Part shown: positions 1-5,520 of the stretch, one piece after another
Numbering within the stretch: position 1 is the first letter of the stretch
Layout of the letters: every line of letters begins with the position of its first letter
NCBI GenBank assembly: GCA_003151555.1
Contig: PLXU01000012.1
Location: forward strand, 1-7,478
DNA length: 7,478 nucleotides
Origin: Acidimicrobiaceae bacterium
GTDB lineage: Bacteria; Actinomycetota; Acidimicrobiia; Acidimicrobiales; RAAP-2
Direction: 5' to 3'
Program-made: the position numbers and the translations under genes
The notes under the pieces: model-generated
Told to the model about the DNA's origin: nothing
The model's database searches: none
The model's input: the letters and a program-made list of their open reading frames with translations, nothing else

Positions 1-119
1 TCGAGAACGACGTTGCGGCCCTTGGGGCCCAGGGTCACCTTGACGGCGTCGGCGAGTTTGTCGACACCGGCTTCGAGGCCGCGACGGGCCTCCTCATCAA
101 ATTTGAGCAACTTCGACAT
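1..119 (-). CDS. groEL: Chaperonin GroEL (60 kDa chaperonin), N-terminal 39 codons only
   Basis: GroEL forms the double-ring ATPase cage that folds proteins in the cytoplasm together with the GroES lid. Only the N-terminus is present and the gene runs off the left edge. The visible protein starts MSKLLKFDEEARRGLEAG and continues through VKVTLGPKGRNVVL. This is the conserved GroEL start, including the TLGPKGRNV segment that contributes to the nucleotide site. The ATG at 119 is supported by an AAGGA Shine-Dalgarno at 130-126, 6 nt upstream. It lies 49 nt downstream of the groES stop, as expected for a groES-groEL operon, and should share the HrcA/CIRCE-type promoter ahead of groES. Many actinobacteria carry two groEL genes; the tail that would separate GroEL1 (His-rich) from GroEL2 (Gly/Met-rich) lies outside the window, so the type cannot be assigned. 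Confidence 0.96.
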   Translation of the reverse strand, partial: MSKLLKFDEEARRGLEAGVDKLADAVKVTLGPKGRNVVL

Positions 120-143
120 ATGTCTTCCTTGTCTTAGGTATGG

Positions 144-164
144 CGCGGCGAGCGAGTCGCCACG
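144..164 (-). other. GC-rich hairpin between groES and groEL
   Basis: Read on the minus strand, CGTGGCGA (164-157) pairs with TCGCCGCG (151-144) around a 5-nt CTCGC loop. This is an 8-bp stem with one T-G wobble. No T-run follows, so it does not look like an intrinsic terminator. It sits in the 49-nt spacer just after the groES stop and before the groEL Shine-Dalgarno. There it could act as an mRNA stability or processing element, or could tune the GroES:GroEL ratio. The fold is seen in the sequence; the role is inference. Confidence 0.4.
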
Positions 165-168
165 ATGG

Positions 169-465
169 TTACTTCTTGGAAATGGTGGCGAGTACGTCGC
201 GACCGGAGAGGATCAAGAGGTCCTCGCCATCGACGGTGATCTCGGTGCCGCCGTACTTGGAGTAGACGACCGTGTCACCGACGCTCACGCCGGTGGGGAT
301 CAACTCGCCCGACGTCTCGGCGCGACGGCCGGGACCGGTGGCCAAGACTTCGCCCTGCTGGGGCTTCTCCTTGGCGGTGTCGGGAATGACGAGCCCGGAG
401 GCCGTGACGGCTTCCGCGTCGTTGGGACGGACCACAATGCGGTCTTCTAGGGGGTGCAGCTTCAT
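169..465 (-). CDS. groES: Co-chaperonin GroES (10 kDa chaperonin)
   Basis: GroES is the heptameric lid that closes the GroEL folding chamber. The 98-residue product has the usual family length. It shows the N-terminal strand MKLHPLEDRIVVRP, a mobile loop with the GroEL-binding hydrophobic tripeptide (around S23-G-L-V-I-P28), the GEVLATGPG segment at 38-46, GDTVVYSKYGGTEI at 63-76, and a C-terminal EDLLILSGRDVLA strand. The ATG at 465 is firmly set by a perfect AGGAGG at 480-475, 9 nt upstream, the best ribosome site in the window. It lies 90 nt after pdxH and 49 nt before groEL. Two CIRCE-like inverted repeats (541-487) and a sigma70-like promoter lie directly upstream, so heat-shock control by HrcA repression is likely. 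hrcA itself is not in the window. Confidence 0.98.
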   Translation of the reverse strand: MKLHPLEDRIVVRPNDAEAVTASGLVIPDTAKEKPQQGEVLATGPGRRAETSGELIPTGVSVGDTVVYSKYGGTEITVDGEDLLILSGRDVLATISKK

Positions 466-486
466 AATGTATTGCCTCCTGTGCGA

Positions 487-513
487 TTAGCACTCGAACC
501 TTGTGACTGCCAA
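487..513 (-). promoter_or_regulatory. CIRCE-like HrcA operator, proximal copy
   Basis: On the minus strand TTGGCAGTC (513-505), a 9-nt spacer, then GAGTGCTAA (495-487). The CIRCE consensus is TTAGCACTC-N9-GAGTGCTAA. The right arm is perfect, the left arm has two mismatches, and the spacer has the canonical length. It ends 21 nt upstream of the groES ATG, in the 5' leader of the proposed transcript, a common place for CIRCE. HrcA binding is inferred from this match. Confidence 0.78.
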
Positions 514-541
514 TTTAGCAGCCTAACGCGCTGAGTGCCAA
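512..541 (-). promoter_or_regulatory. Sigma70-like promoter of groES-groEL
   Basis: On the minus strand a -35-like TTGGCA (541-536) and a -10-like TAAATT (517-512) are separated by 18 bp. A start near 505 would give a leader of about 40 nt containing the AGGAGG site. The -35 box coincides with the left arm of the distal CIRCE-like repeat and the -10 box lies between the two repeats, so repressor binding would block RNA polymerase. A second pair, TTGGCA (513-508) and TAATCG (489-484) with the same 18-bp spacing, is weaker and would start within the ribosome site. It is therefore less likely. Confidence 0.5.
515..541 (-). promoter_or_regulatory. CIRCE-like HrcA operator, distal degenerate copy
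   Basis: On the minus strand TTGGCACTC (541-533), a 9-nt spacer, then GGCTGCTAA (523-515). Against TTAGCACTC-N9-GAGTGCTAA the left arm has one mismatch and the right arm two. It abuts the proximal copy with a single base between them (514), so the two operators are in tandem with a 28-bp period. On its own this copy would be marginal; its exact 9-nt spacing and adjacency to the better copy support it. The left arm also serves as a plausible -35 box. Confidence 0.55.
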
Positions 542-555
542 AAGAGACCTCCGCC

Positions 556-1188
556 CTAGGGCGCGAGCCGCTCGCGCAGCCACCCCTCGCCACCGCCCTC
601 GCCCGTCCAGCCTTCGGGCCTGGTGTAGCGGACCCGGTCGTGCAGGCGGTCCTCACGGTGCTGCCAGAACTCGAAGGCCGTGGGCGCTAGCAGGTAGCCG
701 CCCCAGTGCGGGGGTCGAGGTACGGCCTGGCCGGCGAAGGCCACCTCCAGGTCGCAGACGCGATCCTCGAGTTGCTTTCGGCTCTCCAACGGCTGGCTCT
801 GCGCGCTGGCGTGGGCGCTCAACTGGTGCCCACGGGCCCGCGTGGCAAAGTACGCGTCAGACTCTGGCTCGCTCATCTTGGTCACGACCCCCTCGACGCG
901 GATCTGGCGGCCCCGCGCCGCGTTGTACCAGAGCAGGGCGGCGTGGTGGTTGACCCCCAGTTCGTGGCCCTTGCGCGACTCGTAGTTCGTATACCAGCCA
1001 AAGGAACGGTCATCCACGTGGCGCAGCAGCACCATGCGCGCGCTGGGCCGACCGTCGAGCGTCGAGGTCACCAGCGCGACGGCCTCGCTCTCGGGCGTGT
1101 CGTCCTTGGTCTCGTCGAACCACTCACGAAACTGCACGAAGGGGTTAGTGTCGCAGTTTTCTACATCGAGCGCCGTGTCCCGGCTCAC
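556..1188 (-). CDS. pdxH: Pyridoxamine/pyridoxine 5'-phosphate oxidase PdxH
   Basis: FMN-dependent cytoplasmic oxidase that converts pyridoxine or pyridoxamine 5'-phosphate to pyridoxal 5'-phosphate (PLP) in vitamin B6 salvage. The 210-residue product matches family length. Visible family motifs are RPSARMVLL (47-55) and YTNYESRKG (66-74) for FMN, RQIRVEG (94-100), SDAYFATRARG (110-120), PRPPHWGGY (157-165), EFWQ (173-176), the substrate-binding RLHDR (181-185) and the C-terminal RLAP. This separates it from the broader flavin/F420 split-barrel proteins. I chose the GTG at 1188, which overlaps the tsaD TGA (GTGA) with GGCGGA upstream. The frame stays open further upstream but gives low-complexity, Arg-rich sequence inside tsaD. 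It is the last gene before the groES promoter. A link to PLP-dependent Alr in the same operon is an inference from proximity. Confidence 0.96.
   Translation of the reverse strand: MSRDTALDVENCDTNPFVQFREWFDETKDDTPESEAVALVTSTLDGRPSARMVLLRHVDDRSFGWYTNYESRKGHELGVNHHAALLWYNAARGRQIRVEGVVTKMSEPESDAYFATRARGHQLSAHASAQSQPLESRKQLEDRVCDLEVAFAGQAVPRPPHWGGYLLAPTAFEFWQHREDRLHDRVRYTRPEGWTGEGGGEGWLRERLAP
561..577 (-). other. Hairpin at the 3' end of pdxH (possible weak terminator)
   Basis: Perfect 7-bp inverted repeat on the minus strand: GCGCGAG (577-571), loop CGG, CTCGCGC (567-561). It lies within the last codons of pdxH. A 12-bp perfect palindrome, CGCCCTAGGGCG (563-552), overlaps its 3' side and contains the pdxH stop codon. 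A short TCTTTT stretch (545-540) follows about 15 nt beyond the stem, too far for a canonical intrinsic terminator. It may partly separate the upstream operon from groES-groEL, but it could also be chance in GC-rich coding DNA. Confidence 0.3.
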
Positions 1189-2192
1189 GAGACGTCCGCC
1201 AACTGCCAGTTGGGATTGGCCGAAAGGTCCAACCCGCTGGGGCCGCTCGAAGCCAGGCGGTAGAGGCCGGCCGCGGCGATCATGGCGGCGTTGTCGGTGC
1301 ACATGGCCATCGTGGGCAGGTGGCTCACGACGGCGAACTCGCTCGCCAATTGCGTGACGCCCGAGCGCAGCAGCGAGTTGGCGGCCACGCCCCCGGCCAA
1401 CGCCACGCCCTTCACCTCGTGCGCCTGCATCGCGGCGCGCAGTTTGCGCAGCAGCTGTTCGCACACGGCCGCCTGGAAGGAGGCGGCCACGTCCGCGAGA
1501 TCCACCTCAGTGTGCTTCTGCGTCGCGCGCACCACCGCGGTCTTGAGTCCGGAGAAGGAAAGGTCGAGGTCACTGCCGGTCATCGAGACGGGCAGCTTCA
1601 ACGCCCCGGCCGTCCCCGTCTGAGCCAACCGGTCGATCTCCGGGCCGCCGGGATAGCCCAGTCCCAACCAGCGCGCGATCTTGTCGTAAGCCTCGCCCGC
1701 GGCGTCGTCAATGGTTTCACCCAGCACCTCGTGCTGGCCCAGTGAGCGCTGCAGGACAATCAGGCTGTGCCCGCCCGACACCAAGAGCGTCAAAATCGGC
1801 CACTCGAGATCGGGCTGCTCCAACAGCGGCGCGAAGAGGTGGCCCTCCAAGTGGTTCACCGCGACGAAGGGCACGTCCCACGCCAGGGCCAAAGCCTTGG
1901 CGGCCGAGAGTCCCACCAGCAAAGAACCAATGAGTCCGGGCCCGCTGGTGACGGCGATGCCGTCGATGCTCGGGTAGTGCTGATCGAGGCCCGCCTCCTT
2001 CAGGGTGCGCCTGATCACCGGGCCGATGGTCGTCACGTGCGCGCGGCCGGCCAGTTCGGGCACAACCCCGCCGAAGGCGCGATGCTGATCAATGGAGGAC
2101 TCGACCACCGAGGAGATGACGTGAAAATCGCCGTCAACGACGGCGGCGGCCGTTTCGTCACAACTCGTTTCGATTCCGAGGACCAAAGGCAT
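1185..2192 (-). CDS. tsaD: tRNA t6A37 threonylcarbamoyltransferase TsaD
   Basis: Catalytic subunit of the bacterial TsaBDE complex. It transfers the threonylcarbamoyl group from threonylcarbamoyl-AMP to N6 of A37 in ANN-decoding tRNAs in the cytoplasm. The 335-residue protein is full length. Motifs are GIETSCDET (6-14), SGPGLIGSLLVG (83-94), the metal-binding H114-x3-H118 in NHLEGHL, VSGGH (138-142), GETIDDAAGEAYDK (158-171), GYPGGPEID (179-187), FSGLKTAV (213-220), GGVAANS (267-273) and the C-terminal metal-ligand region CTDNA (298-302). These are the standard ASKHA-fold TsaD/Kae1 signatures. The ATG at 2192 follows the rimI stop by 16 nt without a clear Shine-Dalgarno, so it probably relies on coupling. 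Its TGA is overlapped by the pdxH GTG. tsaB and tsaE lie upstream in the same run; tsaC is not in the window. Confidence 0.98.
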   Translation of the reverse strand: MPLVLGIETSCDETAAAVVDGDFHVISSVVESSIDQHRAFGGVVPELAGRAHVTTIGPVIRRTLKEAGLDQHYPSIDGIAVTSGPGLIGSLLVGLSAAKALALAWDVPFVAVNHLEGHLFAPLLEQPDLEWPILTLLVSGGHSLIVLQRSLGQHEVLGETIDDAAGEAYDKIARWLGLGYPGGPEIDRLAQTGTAGALKLPVSMTGSDLDLSFSGLKTAVVRATQKHTEVDLADVAASFQAAVCEQLLRKLRAAMQAHEVKGVALAGGVAANSLLRSGVTQLASEFAVVSHLPTMAMCTDNAAMIAAAGLYRLASSGPSGLDLSANPNWQLADVS

Positions 2193-2208
2193 CAGTCCAT
2201 CGTAGGGC

Positions 2209-2682
2209 TCAGGACTCGACGGTGCTCAAGAGCAGCGGCACATCGGCCCACAGGACCAGCGCGTCTTCGCTCGTTCGCTCGTAGTAGTTCTTGCGCACGC
2301 CCACCGGTTTAAAGCCGTAACGGTAATAGAACTTCTGCGCGCGGGTGTTGGAGGTGGCGACCTCCAGGGTCGCGCGCTTGATGCCGCGCAACTGCGCGTC
2401 GTGCCACGCGTCGTCCATGAGCGAGCTGGCGATCCCGCGGCCCTCATGTCCGGGCAACGTGCCGATCGTATTGACGTGCAATTCGTCGAGCACGAACATC
2501 ACGCCCAGGTAGCCCACGATCACCTTGTCCTCCACCGCCACGGTGTAGCGGCGGGTCTTGGTGTTAAGGATCTCGTCGAGCAGCATCCCACGGGTCCACG
2601 GCTCAGGGAACTGGGCCTGCTCTAGGACCAGCAGCTCACCTACGTCGCGGCGTTGCGCCAGGCGCAGCGACCACGAGGTCAT
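2209..2682 (-). CDS. rimI: RimI-type N-alpha-acetyltransferase (GNAT family)
   Basis: GNAT-fold acetyltransferase of the RimI group, whose Escherichia coli member acetylates the N-terminus of ribosomal protein bS18. In actinobacteria RimI may act on a wider set of N-termini. The 157-residue product has the substrate-side FPEPW (25-29), the acetyl-CoA pyrophosphate loop GHEGRGIASSLM (78-89; the usual Q/R of the Q/R-x-x-G-x-G/A motif is E80), and LEVATSN (106-112), followed by FYYRYGF (118-124). E107 and Y119 have the spacing of the catalytic Glu103/Tyr115 pair of E. coli RimI. The usual Arg of LEVRxSN is Ala109 here. The ATG at 2682 overlaps the tsaB TGA (ATGA) and has no strong ribosome site, implying coupling. 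The position between tsaB and tsaD is the standard actinobacterial arrangement and supports RimI over other GNAT families. Confidence 0.92.
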   Translation of the reverse strand: MTSWSLRLAQRRDVGELLVLEQAQFPEPWTRGMLLDEILNTKTRRYTVAVEDKVIVGYLGVMFVLDELHVNTIGTLPGHEGRGIASSLMDDAWHDAQLRGIKRATLEVATSNTRAQKFYYRYGFKPVGVRKNYYERTSEDALVLWADVPLLLSTVES

Positions 2683-3359
2683 TGCGGACGTTCACGGGTC
2701 GCGAAGTTCGCCACGGCGTCGGCTTCGCGCAAGTAGAGCGGTTCAATGGTCATCTGGGGGCTCGCCTGCTCGCCCAGCCACAGCGCCGCGTGCATCGACG
2801 GCACCAGCTGCGTGTAGATCCCCGCGTTGGCCACCGAGTCGAAGTCGCGCCGGTAGCGCTCAACCCCGTCACCGGTGAAGGTCAACGCCACGCCACTGCG
2901 GCTCCACTGCGCGGCGACGTCCTGGGGCGTCGCCACGCCGGGCGGGCCAATCGCCTCGACGGATTCGGCGAGTTCGAAGGTCTGGACGAAGACGTCACCG
3001 CGGCGTCCGTCCACGGCGCTCACCAGGGTCCCGCGCACACCCGCCTCGTGCGCGCCGTAGGCCAGCATTTCCAGCGACGTCACGCCCACCATGCCGCAGC
3101 CAACTCCCTGGGCGAAGGCGTTGGCGGTCGCGATGCCCACGCGCAGGCCGGTGAAGAGCCCCGGTCCGCGGTCGACCACGATGCGGTCGATCTCGCGCGT
3201 GCGCAGGCCGGCCTCACGGATAAGCGCCGCCATGCCCACGGTCAGCGTCTCGGTGTGCTGGCGATTCTCGTCCACGACGCGCGCGATCTCCACGCCACTG
3301 CTGGTGCGCACGCCCACGCAGCAAGCCTGGGTGGCTGTCTCAATCGCCAGAAGATTCAT
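2679..3359 (-). CDS. tsaB: tRNA t6A biosynthesis protein TsaB
   Basis: TsaB is the catalytically inactive ASKHA-fold partner that binds TsaD and is required for bacterial t6A37 formation. With the ATG at 3359 the protein has 226 residues, typical of the family. It begins MNLLAIETAT, the degenerate phosphate-binding loop, and carries GPGLFTGLRVG (65-75), where many homologues read GPGSFTGLRIG, followed by TANAFAQG. The C-terminus PLYLREADA is typical. The ATG overlaps the tsaE TGA (ATGA) and has AGGTGG at 3373-3368, 8 nt upstream. A GTG four codons further upstream (3371) lies inside that ribosome site and is less likely. The sequence resembles the N-terminal half of TsaD, as expected for this paralogous pair, but lacks the TsaD H-x3-H metal motif. 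Confidence 0.96.
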   Translation of the reverse strand: MNLLAIETATQACCVGVRTSSGVEIARVVDENRQHTETLTVGMAALIREAGLRTREIDRIVVDRGPGLFTGLRVGIATANAFAQGVGCGMVGVTSLEMLAYGAHEAGVRGTLVSAVDGRRGDVFVQTFELAESVEAIGPPGVATPQDVAAQWSRSGVALTFTGDGVERYRRDFDSVANAGIYTQLVPSMHAALWLGEQASPQMTIEPLYLREADAVANFATRERPQ

Positions 3360-3835
3360 TGTGCTGACCACCTATCCAGTTCGCCGCTACGCCGTTGCGC
3401 GAGTTGGCCACCCACGTCCAACCAGCGGACCTCGAATTCATCAATCTTGAACTGAATTGTAAGCACTTCTCGGCCAAATATGGATGACGCCAGGTCGCCC
3501 CACTCCACCAGTGCCACCGCGGCCTCCTCCACCAACTCGCCGAGCGCCAAATCAAGCACTTCGGCGAGGCTTTCGACCCGGTAGACGTCGGCGTGTAGCA
3601 GGGTGGTTATTCCCTGATCGTTCTGGCCCTGGTGCGGTCGCACCAGGGTGAAGGTGGGGCTAGTCACCCGCTCGATCACCCCCAAACCCCGGGCGACGCC
3701 CTTGACGAAGGTGGTCTTGCCCGCCCCCAACTGCCCCGAGAGCAGCACGATGTCCCCGGCGCGCAGCAGCGTGGCCAGGGCCTCGCCGGCCGCCTCGGTT
3801 TCCGCGGCACTGGCGCAGGTTCGTTGCCAGCTCAC
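3356..3835 (-). CDS. tsaE: tRNA t6A biosynthesis ATPase TsaE
   Basis: P-loop ATPase that binds TsaB-TsaD and is needed for turnover of the t6A37-forming complex. The 159-residue product has Walker A GQLGAGKTT (34-42), the conserved SPTFTL switch (59-64), HADVYR (81-86) with the acidic D83, and ALVEWGD (108-114) with the Glu-Trp signature. Together these are diagnostic of TsaE. Length is normal, with a slightly longer C-terminal tail than the shortest members. The start is a GTG at 3835 overlapping the glycosylase TGA (GTGA). Its own Shine-Dalgarno is poor (AAAGGC directly upstream), so translation probably depends on the upstream gene. Its stop overlaps the tsaB ATG. Confidence 0.97.
   Translation of the reverse strand: MSWQRTCASAAETEAAGEALATLLRAGDIVLLSGQLGAGKTTFVKGVARGLGVIERVTSPTFTLVRPHQGQNDQGITTLLHADVYRVESLAEVLDLALGELVEEAAVALVEWGDLASSIFGREVLTIQFKIDEFEVRWLDVGGQLAQRRSGELDRWSAQ
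3368..3373 (-). promoter_or_regulatory. Shine-Dalgarno that decides the tsaB start
   Basis: AGGTGG on the minus strand lies 8 nt before the ATG at 3359, inside the end of tsaE. The in-frame alternative GTG at 3371 falls within this element, so the ATG is the better start. Confidence 0.6.
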
Positions 3836-4380
3836 GCCTTTTGCACCAGCGAACGAAGGATCCGCAGGTCGGCGCGCATCAGCTCGAGCACGACAGAGCC
3901 GGAGCGAAGGGCCGCGGCGGGATGGTAGGTGGCGAGCCCCGGACCGGAATCGAGTCGCGCAACGAGACCGTGGGTGTGACCAATGCCCTGTTCGTAGCCG
4001 AACAGCGATCGCGCGGCGGTATTACCCAGGGCCAGCACCACCCGGGGCCTCACGTCGGCCAATTGCTCGGCCAACCACGGCCGACAGGTCGCCAATTCGT
4101 GCCGCGTCGGCGTGCGATTGTTCGGGGGGCGGCATTTGACCACGTTGGTGACAAAGCACTGGTCGCGGCTCAGCCCCGCCTCTTCGTCCAGCAGGCGAAA
4201 GAGCAATTGACCACTGCGGCCAATGAAGGGCTCGCCCCCCTCGTCCTCGCTGCGCCCGGGCGCCTCGCCAATCACCATCAGCGCGGGACCCGCGGGACCC
4301 GATCCGATGACGACGCGCTGGCGGGTGATCGACAGGTCGCAGCGCGTGCACGTCGACAGCGCCTCGAGATCGATGGCCAT
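3832..4380 (-). CDS. Family 4 (Fe-S) uracil-DNA glycosylase
   Basis: Predicted to excise uracil from DNA in base-excision repair of deaminated cytosine. The 182-residue protein has the family 4/5 layout. A putative [4Fe-4S] cluster is held by C11-x2-C14, C83 (VKCRPPNNRTP) and C99 (ATCRPW). Motif A is GEAPGRSEDEGGEPFIGRSG (38-57), with the acidic residues of family 4 enzymes. A central VVLALGNTAA strand (114-123) and motif B YHPAAALR (152-159) with the catalytic-loop His153 follow. The GEAPG-x2-ED pattern favours family 4 (UdgA type) over family 5 (UdgB). It starts at ATG 4380, sharing one base with the alr stop (TGATG), and its TGA overlaps the tsaE GTG. It sits between alr and tsaE, which are adjacent in the mycobacterial order. 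There is no functional link to its neighbours, so co-expression is the only evident relationship. Confidence 0.93.
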   Translation of the reverse strand: MAIDLEALSTCTRCDLSITRQRVVIGSGPAGPALMVIGEAPGRSEDEGGEPFIGRSGQLLFRLLDEEAGLSRDQCFVTNVVKCRPPNNRTPTRHELATCRPWLAEQLADVRPRVVLALGNTAARSLFGYEQGIGHTHGLVARLDSGPGLATYHPAAALRSGSVVLELMRADLRILRSLVQKA

Positions 4381-5516
4381 CAGTCCACGAGCACGCGCGG
4401 CACGCGCGCGCCGATGCCGCAGATGATCTCGTGGGTGATGGTGCCCGCGCGCAAGGCCAGTTCTTCGCAGGAAATCTCCTCGTTCCCCTGCGCGCCGAGC
4501 AGCACCACGTCGTCGCCGACCTTCACCTCGTCGTCGCCGCAGTCAATGACGAGCTGGTCCATAGTCACGGCACCCGCCAACGGATGGCGATCGCCGTTAA
4601 TCAAGACCTCGGCGCCAGCTTCGAAGAGCCGGCGCGGATAGCCGTCGGAGTAGCCGAAGGGCACGGTCGCCACGTTCGAGCGCCGTTGAAGCGCGCGCAG
4701 GCGTCCGTAACTCGGACGCTCGCCGGCCTCGAGCCGGCGCACGGCTGAGACCTTGGCGCGCACGGTCATGACCGTCTCGAGCGTGACATCCCTTTCCTCG
4801 AGCGCGCTGGCGAGCCAGGGCTGGGTGTACAGGCCGTAGAGCGCGAGGCCGCAGCGGACCATTGATTGGCGCGATTCGGGGTAGGCCATCGCCCCGGCAC
4901 TGTTGGCCAGGTGCAGCACGCGCGGCGCCACGGCGCGTTCGCGCAGTCGCGCCGCCACCTGGTTGAAGAGTTCGATCTGGCCGCGGGTGAAGGCGCGGTC
5001 GTCGCCGCTGGGCCCGTCGGCGACGCTGAAGTGCGTGAAGAGCCCTTCGAGGTCGATGTTCGAGCTCGCGGTCAGCACGTCCACCACCTCGTCGACGTCT
5101 GCCGGGTCGACACCCACGCGGTGCATGCCGGTGTCGACCTTCACGTGCACGCGGTGGACCCCGCCCAAGTGCTCGGCCGCCCGCACGGCGTCCTGGGCGC
5201 CGCCCATCGAACCGATCGTCAGAGTCAGCGAGTGGGTCAGCGCGTCGGCCAGCGCCGAGGCTTCCGCCTCGGCCTGCACGAGGATCGGCACCGTGACCCC
5301 GCTCTCGCGCAGTTCGATCCCCTCGTCCACGATGGCCACGCCCAGCAGGTCGGCGCCGCTCTCGATCAGGGTTTTCGCGACCAGCGGGCCACCGTGCCCG
5401 TAGCCGTTGGCCTTGACCACGGCGCACAGCACGGTGTCACCAATGACCGTCTTCATTGACGCCACGTTGTGCGCCAACGCCGACGCGGAGATCTCCGCCC
5501 ACGCGGAGCGGCGCAC
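4380..5516 (-). CDS. alr: Alanine racemase (PLP-dependent)
   Basis: Interconverts L- and D-alanine in the cytoplasm and supplies D-Ala for peptidoglycan. From the GTG at 5516 the product has 378 residues, typical for Alr. The N-terminal TIM barrel opens SAWAEISASALAHNV. The PLP lysine is K35 in VVKANGYGHG (33-42). VDTGMHRVG lies at 127-135. The second catalytic base is Y270 in PSYGR (268-272), followed by PFGYSDGYPR and MDQ (319-321), and the protein ends IGARVPRVLVD. The start is uncertain. A TTG at 5531 would add five residues and overlap acpS by 11 nt. The GTG at 5516 lies 4 nt after the acpS stop and gives an N-terminus like that of homologues, so I prefer it. The stop shares one base with the next ATG. 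Confidence 0.96.
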   Translation of the reverse strand: MRRSAWAEISASALAHNVASMKTVIGDTVLCAVVKANGYGHGGPLVAKTLIESGADLLGVAIVDEGIELRESGVTVPILVQAEAEASALADALTHSLTLTIGSMGGAQDAVRAAEHLGGVHRVHVKVDTGMHRVGVDPADVDEVVDVLTASSNIDLEGLFTHFSVADGPSGDDRAFTRGQIELFNQVAARLRERAVAPRVLHLANSAGAMAYPESRQSMVRCGLALYGLYTQPWLASALEERDVTLETVMTVRAKVSAVRRLEAGERPSYGRLRALQRRSNVATVPFGYSDGYPRRLFEAGAEVLINGDRHPLAGAVTMDQLVIDCGDDEVKVGDDVVLLGAQGNEEISCEELALRAGTITHEIICGIGARVPRVLVD

Positions 5517-5520
5517 GCCC

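Noticed and set aside
487..541. Reading TTGGCACTC (541-533) and GAGTGCTAA (495-487) as one CIRCE with a 37-bp spacer
   Set aside because: CIRCE has a 9-bp spacer. Each of these arms has its own partner at exactly 9 bp, so two tandem degenerate elements explain the sequence better. The long-spacer reading is not fully excluded.
1189..1464. N-terminal extension of the pdxH frame into tsaD
   Set aside because: The extra residues are Arg-rich low complexity and overlap the conserved 3' part of tsaD. The GTG at 1188, overlapping the tsaD stop, gives a normal PdxH length.
2682..3455. Plus-strand open frame of 257 codons opposite tsaB and the end of tsaE
   Set aside because: It is fully antisense to genes with diagnostic motifs, and its composition (His, Arg, Ala, Gly) is that of a codon-complement shadow.
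4597..5427. Minus-strand open frame of 276 codons overlapping alr in another frame
   Set aside because: It is extremely Arg/Gly/Ala-rich and low in complexity, while alr in the same DNA has all catalytic residues. It is a frame shadow.
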